Assembly (NCBI RefSeq): GCF_002934445.1
Contig: NZ_PTJE01000003.1
Coordinates: 1-64,000 of the forward strand
Reading direction: 5' to 3'
Origin: Nonlabens xylanidelens
GTDB taxonomy: Bacteria; Bacteroidota; Bacteroidia; Flavobacteriales; Flavobacteriaceae
Length of the DNA stretch: 64,000 nucleotides
The notes below the pieces were generated by a model. It had not been told where the DNA came from, did no database searches, and was given only the letters and a program-made list of their open reading frames with translations. The position numbers were made by a program, and so were the translations under genes. Shown piece by piece: positions 52,148 through 61,204 of this stretch. How positions within the stretch are numbered: position 1 is the stretch's first letter; each line of letters opens with the position of its first letter.

Positions 52148-55100
52148 ATGAAAAGAGTTTTTATTTTATGTATGCTACTACTACAAGTTATGGTAGGACA
52201 TGCGCAGTTGCAAGCCACTCTAAATGTAGATTCTAACCCAACTCCTGAATTGAGCGAATGGGTGAATAGAAATGATCTCGCGATTCTAACGGTTACTAAT
52301 CCAGTCGCCGGAACAAATATAGATTACCAGATTAAAGTCAGTTTACTACTAGATGGTGATGTAAAATTAACAACTGACAACACAGTACCATTTATGGTCG
52401 CTGATTTTGGCACCGAAACATTCCTTGCAGATGAATTGATCCCTTACAACGCAATCCAATTTATAGATACTAGTTTTAGAGATCAAGTGACTCGCACGGG
52501 ACTTTTACCACCAGGATCCTACAGCTTTTGTATAGAATTACTAGGTGGATCTGGTGAAAGTCTTACTAGGCCAGAGCAAATCTGTCGTCCTATGATTATC
52601 ACAGATTATCAAATGCCAGAGTTGTTAGACCCTGTAGATAATAGGTCTATAGATCCTATTTTAATTAATAGTATCATGTTTAAATGGACACCACTAGCAC
52701 CTATGCCAGACGTACGATCAGGTCTGGTCTATCTTATTGCTGTGAGCGAGGTACAACCTGGACAGACACCTAGCCAGGCTTTTAGTGTGAACTATCCTAT
52801 TATAGAAGAAGAAGTCAGTTTTGGAACGCAATTTACATGGCCTACAGACATTGAAGCACCAGATGAAGACCAACAATATGTATGGGGTATAAAACCCATG
52901 ACTGATAATGGCAGTACCTACCGTGCGCAGAATAACGGTTTTGTAGACTATGGTGTATTTACCATACGCGGTACTGATAACGATAACATTACTACTCGAT
53001 CTAATGAACAAACTATCATTAATTGTAATGTAAATAACAACGATCTTAATGATCAATTATTTATTATAGAGAGCTCTAGCGAGTCAACTATCGATTTACA
53101 TGGTATTAGTGCAATGCAAAATATGTATTGGCTTAATGCTGCAGGAACTATAGATCCTACAAAGTACCAATTGATTACTAGTATAGACTGGGGTTGTTCT
53201 CACCCCACGGAGATGATTCCATTCAATACATCTTCAAAATCTCATGATTATAATAATAGTAATGATAACAGTATTATTCCTGCCGACATAAAAGTTAGTA
53301 TGGAATTAAGGCCTATTGCTGCAGGGCTAACACCTTGTTCTATAGAGGTTACAAAAACTATAGATGCGACTACACGAGAAATAAATCAACTCTGTGAATT
53401 CCCATCTCAAAGAGATTTTGAAAGTGCTATAAACTTCGTAGCTACCAGTTCAAGCCCAGACCCTTTGCACATATCATTATCTGATATAGGTGCATTTACT
53501 AGCCTGTTAGAACAAGAATTAAGATCAGGATCTAATACGGCTACATTCCGTACAGAGTTATTGATCAATTATGATAACGGTGTACATTATAATCCTATAG
53601 TAGCTACAAATGGCCAGGCTATGATTGTAGACCATACTTACACAGTAAATTGTATAACTGGTAACGATTACCCAACTGAAGTCTGTTTTACCTATACGGT
53701 AGAAAAAAATCTTAATGGAGAGCGTACAATTTGTGAACAGACTTATTGCTTACCATTACCTAATGATACCATAGTAGCACTCGATCAATTAGTAAACCCA
53801 GAAAGCGCTATCGACGAAGAATCAGATACAAATCCAAATGCTTCTTTAGGAGATCAATGTGAATGCTTAAATGGTAATAGTATATCCATAGCTGACCTAG
53901 AAATGAGATACAGTATCAACGATGCAGGAGATGAACAAACTCTATACATAGTAGGTTCTGATGTGGAACTTCAAAGGATCATAAACTGTATGACCACAAT
54001 AAAAACATTTGATAGCACTCAGAATGTCAATAATGATCCAGAATTTAATCATCAATCACAATTTTTCACAGGTACAATAACCCATGATTGGGAAGACCCT
54101 AATGACGCCGTTGACACTGACTATATTCACACTTATAATACTGCAGTTAATGATATTTCTGTACTTCCAGAATTTGTAACCGTGACTTATACTATTGAAA
54201 ATTCAAATGCTGGAATCAATTGTACGTTTACACAAGAAGTTCCATTACCTACTGATGATCTTAATATGCCAGATGCAAATACTATTGAAAACTCTGAAGA
54301 TGAGGAAGATTGTGAATGCGATCTTGCACCATTAGTAGAACCTGTTGTTACAATAGAACAATTAGAGCCCAATACCTACCCTAGAAAACTAAGTCTCACT
54401 AATATAACAGCATTGAGAGATTATTTAATCAACTGTAAATCTACATACAATTCAAATCCAAATGATTACACTATTGAAACAAGTATCAACTGGGGTGAAG
54501 ATCATGATGATGAACCTATCACAGGTAATGATGCTTTTGAGCATCAATACAGCGCTGGATCTCACGAGATTCCTGAAGAAATTTGTATCACTTACACCAT
54601 AAGCCCTGTAGACGGTATAGATGGTGAACCTTGTGTGAAGGAATATTGCATAGATGTTCCTACTAGTTTTCAAGACTTAAACACTAGTGATACACCTACA
54701 GAATCTATTGCAGTAGGAGAAACTATTCACGCTGGTCTAGGTCACGAATTTGAAGTTCTAGTTACTGAAGTGGCAGTAGACTCTACTAATAATCTTACTG
54801 GAAAAGGTACCGTAGAAGTAGGATGGTTAGGATCTAGAGTGGCTGTAAATTTTAATAACATAACTATAGATGCTAATAAAAACTTACTTACAGGAAAAAT
54901 ACTAGGTGAGATTTATGAAGCACCTGCTCCTGTTTATCCTCTAGCGTGGGGTGAAGAAATTCTAGGTAATGGATTAGGAGGAAACACAGCTGCAGCCACT
55001 GTAGAAGATTGGGCAAACCCAATTGTATCAGATGTAGTAGACTGGGCAAATGATACGGCAGGTGATGCTGTAGATTGGGTTAATAGTACAGCAGGTACAT

Positions 55101-58100
55101 CGATCAATTCACCGCAAATAGGATCTACACCTCAAATAGATGCGCAATCTACTCCGGTAAAATTACCTCTAGGTGTTAATTATGCAAATGGTGATCAATT
55201 TGCCATTACTGAAATGGTTTTTAGACCCAACCTGTCTGAGTTTAATATGGTTGCCGCAAAGAACACGCCACCTAGCTGGCAAGGTCCTGGTGAAGATCCA
55301 CAACTTATCGGTTTTATAGCTAGAAATATAAAATTTCATCCTACTAGTGTAGAGACACCGCCAGAAAGATTAGAACTGCTAGAAGATGTAGAGGTAGGTA
55401 ACATGAACAATAAAATTACATTTAAGTTCATAAGCCCTGCTAGTAATCCGCAAGGAGGTTGTTATATAGAATGGGATGAAAATGGTTTTTCACAATTCGG
55501 TATAGAGTTAGAAAGCACATTCACTAGAGAATGGTTAACGCCTATACCAGATGATGGTTCTTCTAGAACTACCGCGACATTCCAAGCTATAGTACAAAAC
55601 TGGGATGATATGGTTTTAACTGGTAATCTAGAAGAATGTGAAATAGTAGATTCTCAAGGTATGACCATTTATGCAGGTAATATCTCGTTTGACATGTCAG
55701 ATACCTTAAACCCTAATAACTTACAAGCTGCAAATGATTTCCCATCAAATTACACAGGAGAAAACACAGTACTATTTAGAGGTTTCCATATGGAGCAACT
55801 TACAGTCGGAATGCCTACCTCATGGCAAACTAATACCAACGGAGTACCTCAACTCTCTATTTATGATATGATCATAAATGACACTGGTCTTACTATGGTT
55901 GCCGAAGCTGAAAACGTAGCTGCATTTAGGGGAGCAAATGTCGCCGACTTAATTGCAAGTATTGATACCGTAAGAGTGGATATAAGAAGTAGTTCTTTTC
56001 ATGATGCTTATGTGAAAGGAAAAATAGGCTTACCTGTTAGCAAAGGAGATTCCATTCAAAATCCGTTAAAGTACAAAGCCCTTTTTACAACCGCTACTAC
56101 TCCATCTTCTTTCCAGTTAACAATTGAACCTACTGGACCTATTAATGCCAATTTATTAAAAGGTAGCATGGAGTTAACGCCTAACTCTAATATTGTAGCT
56201 TGGGTAGATAATAATAAAAAAACATTTGACATTGATTTGAATGGAACTTTTGTCTGGGATAATGTAAAGCTAGGACCAGTTAAAAATGTCAATATGGAAT
56301 TAGGTTTTCAAGGTATTGAAATGAACTATGACTCTAGTTTATCCAGTGAAAAATTCAAATTTGAACCTGGAACTTGGGCTTTTGCGAGTCCTCAAAAAAT
56401 GTTATCTAATTTTCCAGTAACCATATCTAATATAGACTTTGAAACCAAATCAAACTCTGGAAATCAATTGATACATGGTGACCTTACTTTTGATGTTATT
56501 TTTAACTTAACAGAAGACATAGGAGGACAGACTAAGATGGCAGTAGAGCTTGCCATTGAAGATAATCCAGGTGGTACTGGCGCACAAAAATTCAAACCTA
56601 AATATTTAAGTACTGGAATTGATGCTATTTCTATTTATGCTCATTTACCTGCAGTTTCTATAGATGGGACTTTAGAGTTTAGAAATGACGATCCTGTTTA
56701 TGGTAATGGATTTAAAGGGACTTTAGAAGCTTCTTTTAAAACACCTAGCATAGGAATATCTGCTTTGGCAGAATTTGGTAACACCAGTTATTTAAATAAT
56801 GGCACCACTTACAGATACTGGCGTATAGAAGCTGCAGCAAAATTCTCACCTGGATTACCTTTTTTACCTGGTCTAGCATTTAACGGTTTTGGTGGTGGGG
56901 CCTACAAAAACATGGAAGGTACATTAGAACCATCTAGCGGTAATATTCCAGCTCATTATACTTTTTCACCTAAAAAAGGAACTCTAGGTTTTAAAGTAGA
57001 GGCTACTATAGCTAACTCTGCCAGTCCAGATTCTTTTAATGCAGATATAGGTTTAAATGGTCAATTCTCGCAATCACAAGGATTAATAAACATAGGCTTT
57101 ACTGGAGATTTTTATATAGGCGGCCCTATAACTCCTCAATCTGAAAGAGATGAAGCTCAAGTAAAAGGAAGTGTCCTAGCTGATTATAATTTCCCTGATA
57201 AACACTTTACACTTAATGTAGATGCAAATGTGAATACTGAAAACATTTACACACCAAATCCAGCAAATTTAAATGTAGATATTAATGGAACTACTAACCT
57301 GTGGCATTTCAAATTCGGACAGCCATCAGCATTAAATACAGTTAATGTTTTTGGAGTTTCTTTATATGAATATTTGACATTTGGAAATAATATAGAATCG
57401 CCAGATGGCTTTACGCCCATTTTCAAAAATGGTTGGGCAGGAGTTTTTAATGGAGACCAACCAGGTATTCCTGTAACAAGTGGTGTAGATAGCAACTCAG
57501 CGTTAGGAAAAGGTTTTGCCTTCGGTATCGGATTTCAATTTGAAAAGAATATTAATAAAAATGTTGTAGGAAACTATGATATCAATTTAGACCTAGCTGC
57601 AGGAGCAGAAATTAACCTAAGTATGATGAAGAAACTAGGTGTTAATTGTGCCGATTCTAGTAAAGAGTTTGGCCTTAATGGTTGGAGAGCTAGAGGTTCA
57701 CTTGGCTTTTATGCTTCTATAGATGCTTATGTTTCTAAAAATTCTGATAGATGGGATTTATTAAACATTAAAGCTGGTGGCTGGCTAGATGGTAAATTCC
57801 CTGGCCCTACTTATGTAATAGGAGAAGTAAGAGCAGATGTTAAAATAGGTGGTATAACTAAAAGAGTTCATAATATTCAAGGAGACTGCGGAAGATGTAG
57901 AGATGAAGGTAATCATGTTAATTATCTTCATTCATGGTCACATGGAAAAATTGGTAGACCACTGAAAACCTGTCAGCATTGGGAAACCATCTATTTAGTG
58001 AATAGAAGTTTTCAATCTAACTTTGAATGGGGAACGGACTGTAATGGAAGTGCTCCTACTCCAACAGAAACTTTTTATCAAGAAGATGCTGCTGGAGATC

Positions 58101-59068
58101 AAGCACAAAGATTGATCACTTATATCCATCCAGATCCACCTACTGTAACTTACAATTTTCCAGTTGATCAGCCTATTGCGGTTAAATTTGGTTTAAGTCC
58201 CGAAGATGAATTTGATGTAGGAGAACAACAAGATACAGGAGCTGTTGTAAATAGAACTTTTAAACTAGATCGCGAGGTAAAGTTATATATAGACGCACAA
58301 GGTGACAATAACTTTGTAGAAATCCCTAGAGCAAGTATGTATGGTGGTAATGCTAGTCCTACAGGATTAATTAAACATGACAATAATCTTGGAGAAGAAC
58401 TTTATGTAATAGGTACCGTGTCCGTTCAAAATTTGAATGCTGCAGCAAATGTAAATTTAGCTTTATCACCTAGTCCAGGGAACAATACAGGTAACTCTAA
58501 TAATGGCTATGTATCAAGTAGTACTTCACAAGTGGCAAATATGCCTATGGCTACTATGGGAAGTACAGGTCTTAATACAGGCGCTTTTTCAAGTAATACA
58601 CTAGCAAGTACATTAAATGCACCAGCAGTTATGTATCCAGCGCCACCATCTTCATCTGGACCAGCAGTAACACCACCGCCACCAGGTGGCAGTTCTGGCC
58701 CGGCAAATTATGGCACATTACCACCAGCGGCACCACCGGTGGTAAATGAACTTCAAGTAGACAAAACTTATAAAATAATAGTAATTGCCACCCTTAAAGA
58801 AAAAATCAACAACAGTTGGGTAAACGCAACCGATTCTAATGGAAATGCGGTTACAGAAACAAAGGAGAAAACGGTAAGAACTGGACCTATGCAAGCAGTA
58901 GATCTAACTGCTGGCGCTATTAATACCAGATTAAATGTCGTTGAACCATCTGGTGGTAACACAGGTAATAATCCTAATCCACCAGCTAGTATGTTTACAA
59001 GATCTAGAGCTACAGCGGTTAATGGAAACGTACTGGCAGGTAATAGAGCCATGCGCAGCCGCAATTAA
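52148..59068 (+). CDS. Very large secreted surface protein (2306 aa)
   Basis: A signal peptide ends at GHAQ. Residues about 22-290 resemble the N-terminal region of large secreted Bacteroidota proteins (possibly TANFOR-like, from memory), with an FnIII-like segment (LLDPVDNRSIDP, FKWTPL). Residues about 290-850 hold four degenerate repeats of about 130-150 residues with Cys pairs, each ending in xxCxTYT-like strands; two begin CEC. A DW-x-N mini-repeat lies at about 950-985. The long middle and C-terminal part (1000-2060) is beta-rich. A Pro/Ser/Gly-rich linker precedes the end. No T9SS sorting domain or enzyme motif is seen. It is flanked by a barrel and an FnIII protein in one operon, so it is probably displayed at the surface. 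Confidence 0.85.
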   Translation: MKRVFILCMLLLQVMVGHAQLQATLNVDSNPTPELSEWVNRNDLAILTVTNPVAGTNIDYQIKVSLLLDGDVKLTTDNTVPFMVADFGTETFLADELIPYNAIQFIDTSFRDQVTRTGLLPPGSYSFCIELLGGSGESLTRPEQICRPMIITDYQMPELLDPVDNRSIDPILINSIMFKWTPLAPMPDVRSGLVYLIAVSEVQPGQTPSQAFSVNYPIIEEEVSFGTQFTWPTDIEAPDEDQQYVWGIKPMTDNGSTYRAQNNGFVDYGVFTIRGTDNDNITTRSNEQTIINCNVNNNDLNDQLFIIESSSESTIDLHGISAMQNMYWLNAAGTIDPTKYQLITSIDWGCSHPTEMIPFNTSSKSHDYNNSNDNSIIPADIKVSMELRPIAAGLTPCSIEVTKTIDATTREINQLCEFPSQRDFESAINFVATSSSPDPLHISLSDIGAFTSLLEQELRSGSNTATFRTELLINYDNGVHYNPIVATNGQAMIVDHTYTVNCITGNDYPTEVCFTYTVEKNLNGERTICEQTYCLPLPNDTIVALDQLVNPESAIDEESDTNPNASLGDQCECLNGNSISIADLEMRYSINDAGDEQTLYIVGSDVELQRIINCMTTIKTFDSTQNVNNDPEFNHQSQFFTGTITHDWEDPNDAVDTDYIHTYNTAVNDISVLPEFVTVTYTIENSNAGINCTFTQEVPLPTDDLNMPDANTIENSEDEEDCECDLAPLVEPVVTIEQLEPNTYPRKLSLTNITALRDYLINCKSTYNSNPNDYTIETSINWGEDHDDEPITGNDAFEHQYSAGSHEIPEEICITYTISPVDGIDGEPCVKEYCIDVPTSFQDLNTSDTPTESIAVGETIHAGLGHEFEVLVTEVAVDSTNNLTGKGTVEVGWLGSRVAVNFNNITIDANKNLLTGKILGEIYEAPAPVYPLAWGEEILGNGLGGNTAAATVEDWANPIVSDVVDWANDTAGDAVDWVNSTAGTSINSPQIGSTPQIDAQSTPVKLPLGVNYANGDQFAITEMVFRPNLSEFNMVAAKNTPPSWQGPGEDPQLIGFIARNIKFHPTSVETPPERLELLEDVEVGNMNNKITFKFISPASNPQGGCYIEWDENGFSQFGIELESTFTREWLTPIPDDGSSRTTATFQAIVQNWDDMVLTGNLEECEIVDSQGMTIYAGNISFDMSDTLNPNNLQAANDFPSNYTGENTVLFRGFHMEQLTVGMPTSWQTNTNGVPQLSIYDMIINDTGLTMVAEAENVAAFRGANVADLIASIDTVRVDIRSSSFHDAYVKGKIGLPVSKGDSIQNPLKYKALFTTATTPSSFQLTIEPTGPINANLLKGSMELTPNSNIVAWVDNNKKTFDIDLNGTFVWDNVKLGPVKNVNMELGFQGIEMNYDSSLSSEKFKFEPGTWAFASPQKMLSNFPVTISNIDFETKSNSGNQLIHGDLTFDVIFNLTEDIGGQTKMAVELAIEDNPGGTGAQKFKPKYLSTGIDAISIYAHLPAVSIDGTLEFRNDDPVYGNGFKGTLEASFKTPSIGISALAEFGNTSYLNNGTTYRYWRIEAAAKFSPGLPFLPGLAFNGFGGGAYKNMEGTLEPSSGNIPAHYTFSPKKGTLGFKVEATIANSASPDSFNADIGLNGQFSQSQGLINIGFTGDFYIGGPITPQSERDEAQVKGSVLADYNFPDKHFTLNVDANVNTENIYTPNPANLNVDINGTTNLWHFKFGQPSALNTVNVFGVSLYEYLTFGNNIESPDGFTPIFKNGWAGVFNGDQPGIPVTSGVDSNSALGKGFAFGIGFQFEKNINKNVVGNYDINLDLAAGAEINLSMMKKLGVNCADSSKEFGLNGWRARGSLGFYASIDAYVSKNSDRWDLLNIKAGGWLDGKFPGPTYVIGEVRADVKIGGITKRVHNIQGDCGRCRDEGNHVNYLHSWSHGKIGRPLKTCQHWETIYLVNRSFQSNFEWGTDCNGSAPTPTETFYQEDAAGDQAQRLITYIHPDPPTVTYNFPVDQPIAVKFGLSPEDEFDVGEQQDTGAVVNRTFKLDREVKLYIDAQGDNNFVEIPRASMYGGNASPTGLIKHDNNLGEELYVIGTVSVQNLNAAANVNLALSPSPGNNTGNSNNGYVSSSTSQVANMPMATMGSTGLNTGAFSSNTLASTLNAPAVMYPAPPSSSGPAVTPPPPGGSSGPANYGTLPPAAPPVVNELQVDKTYKIIVIATLKEKINNSWVNATDSNGNAVTETKEKTVRTGPMQAVDLTAGAINTRLNVVEPSGGNTGNNPNPPASMFTRSRATAVNGNVLAGNRAMRSRN

Positions 59069-59115
59069 ATGACTCATTAAAAAGTATAAGTTGATCAAAC
59101 TATAAAAGCTAAAAA

Positions 59116-61191
59116 ATGAAAAAATATATAATCATAATTGTCCTTGCCCTATTCTCCATCCCTAGTATGGCACAGTTCACAGAAAATGTTAAACCTTCTA
59201 GTACCATAAATGTAATAGGAAGATATACGGATAATGCCGTAGAGCTTATTTATTTCCCTGATAAAAACAAAGCACTTTATCAAGGTCTTAAAAAAGGTTT
59301 TATTATTGAACGAGCAGAATTTTCAGAATCTAGTGACACGTTAACCTATAAAAAAATAGCTGAAGTATTTCCTTATGAAGAAGACGCATGGAGCACATTA
59401 ATGGCTAACAGTAAAGAAGAAACTAAAAAGGATATTACCCTTGCAAAAGAGTTTTACGATAATAGGGAAAAACAAAGTGGAGGTAAATTTTCCTTTGATG
59501 AGGGAATTAAAGAAATGCAAGAACAAAAGTTTAAAGAAGATTTTGAGTACATTATTTTTGTTATGAATGCCATAAAAAACAACACTATTGCTCGTGCACT
59601 AGCATTATCTTATACTGATAAAACTGTCGAAGAAAATAAGGAATATGTGTACCGTATTTCTTTAAAAGAAAAGCTAGAAAATTATACCGTAGGACAAGGC
59701 ATGTGCCTTATGGAAACCCTTAAGGAAAGTGATAAGGTGGAACGTGATATATATGTAAAAACATGGGACAAAAAGTTGACATTTATATGGGAAGAAAATG
59801 ACATGATCACTGGTGCTCATGTAGAACGTAAAAATAATGCTACAGGAGAATTTGAATTATTAAATAAGAAACCTGTTTTAAAATCAGACCCTACTTCTAC
59901 TAGAAATAGTTATACCGATCAAAACCTTACCAACTACACCAACTATGAATACCGTTTTTACGGAATCAACCCTTTTGGAGAAAAGGCCTATTTTGGAACA
60001 GCAAGCGGAATGCCTAAAGATTTAACGCCACCAGTTAATCCAGCCATAGTTAGTGGAAAAAATAATAGGCCCGAAGAGATAAAAATCATATGGAAAATGC
60101 CTGTTATGGCACCAGATTTAAAAGGTTTTGTAGTAGCTCGTTCAACTAAAAATAAAGGTGATTTTAAACTTCTACATTCTAAATTACTTCCTAAAAACAC
60201 CACCAGCTATATTGATAAAACATTTCATAAAGAAAAAGATAATTATTATGTCGTACAGGCCATAGATACCACTGGTAATATAAGCTCTTCTAGCCCCTAT
60301 TTTGTGACTGTAATAGACTCTATTCCACCTGTAAAACCTAACTTTATCTCAGGTAAAATTGATTCATTAGGAATTGTAACCTTAGACATAGAATTGAATA
60401 AAGAGCGTGATTTAATGGGGTACCGTCTTTTTAGATCTAATGCTCCAGAACATGAATTTTCTGTAATAAATGAGGGGTTTCATGAAAAAGACACCATTTA
60501 TACTAAAGCTCTTAGTGTTTTTAAGGATACTGTCACCCTAAAATCCTTAACACCATACATTTATTATAAGATCAAGGCTTTAGATTATAATTTTAATCAG
60601 TCTCCTTATTCTGACATATTAAAAGTAAAACGACCTGACTTAATACCACCAGAAACTCCGGTCTTTAAAAACGTAAAAGTAGGTAAAGAAGATATCGAGT
60701 TAGAGTTTATACTAAGCTCAAATGAAGATGTTATAGAGCAAACTTTATACAGAAAACTAGACCTTAAGAAAGAATGGATAAAACATGCTTCCTTAAAAAA
60801 TGAGCAAACTACGTATATCGATAAAGAAGTAGAAACAGGAGTCAAATATTTTTACACCTTACGTGCAAAAGATGATAGCGATAACTACTCTGACTACTCC
60901 ATTCCAGTAATGGGTAAACCCTATGATGATGGTAATCGCCCTGGAGTAAAGAATCTACGAATAAATAGAGAAAAAGATCAAGTTTACTTACAGTGGGATT
61001 ATGAGCAAATGAATGAAAACACCTTCTTTGTGATTTACAAAAAAAATAAAAAAGGACAATTTATTCAACATGATAGAAGTCTAGAGTTACGCTTTCGCGA
61101 AAGCGAGAAAAACACAAGCTCCTATGCCATAAAAGTGTTTACCAAAGATGGTGGACAGTCTAAATTGAGTGAAGAAGTAAGCATTAAGTAG
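59116..61191 (+). CDS. Secreted FnIII-domain protein
   Basis: 691 aa. A signal peptide ends at SMAQ. An N-terminal helical/coiled part (about 70-180) is followed by four or five fibronectin type III-like repeats (from about 200), with landmarks such as TNYEYRFYGINPFGE, NYYVVQAIDTTGN, YIYYKIKALDYN and KYFYTLRAKDDSDNYS. These are adhesive or structural modules. It follows the giant protein by 47 bp and precedes the sensor kinase by 13 bp. A palindrome copy near the 3' end is read out of the AFAKA frame (RFRES). It is probably a surface partner of the giant protein. Confidence 0.82.
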   Translation: MKKYIIIIVLALFSIPSMAQFTENVKPSSTINVIGRYTDNAVELIYFPDKNKALYQGLKKGFIIERAEFSESSDTLTYKKIAEVFPYEEDAWSTLMANSKEETKKDITLAKEFYDNREKQSGGKFSFDEGIKEMQEQKFKEDFEYIIFVMNAIKNNTIARALALSYTDKTVEENKEYVYRISLKEKLENYTVGQGMCLMETLKESDKVERDIYVKTWDKKLTFIWEENDMITGAHVERKNNATGEFELLNKKPVLKSDPTSTRNSYTDQNLTNYTNYEYRFYGINPFGEKAYFGTASGMPKDLTPPVNPAIVSGKNNRPEEIKIIWKMPVMAPDLKGFVVARSTKNKGDFKLLHSKLLPKNTTSYIDKTFHKEKDNYYVVQAIDTTGNISSSSPYFVTVIDSIPPVKPNFISGKIDSLGIVTLDIELNKERDLMGYRLFRSNAPEHEFSVINEGFHEKDTIYTKALSVFKDTVTLKSLTPYIYYKIKALDYNFNQSPYSDILKVKRPDLIPPETPVFKNVKVGKEDIELEFILSSNEDVIEQTLYRKLDLKKEWIKHASLKNEQTTYIDKEVETGVKYFYTLRAKDDSDNYSDYSIPVMGKPYDDGNRPGVKNLRINREKDQVYLQWDYEQMNENTFFVIYKKNKKGQFIQHDRSLELRFRESEKNTSSYAIKVFTKDGGQSKLSEEVSIK
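61091..61104. repeat. 14-bp palindrome, coding copy (FnIII protein)
   Basis: Perfect copy read in the frame that gives RFRES. Confidence 0.9.
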
Positions 61192-61204
61192 TACATTAGT
61201 TCTA

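Noticed and set aside
50421-61191. Type IX secretion cargo with C-terminal sorting domain
   Set aside because: None of the three C-termini shows the expected sorting domain; the barrel ends in Phe and the giant protein in a short basic tail.
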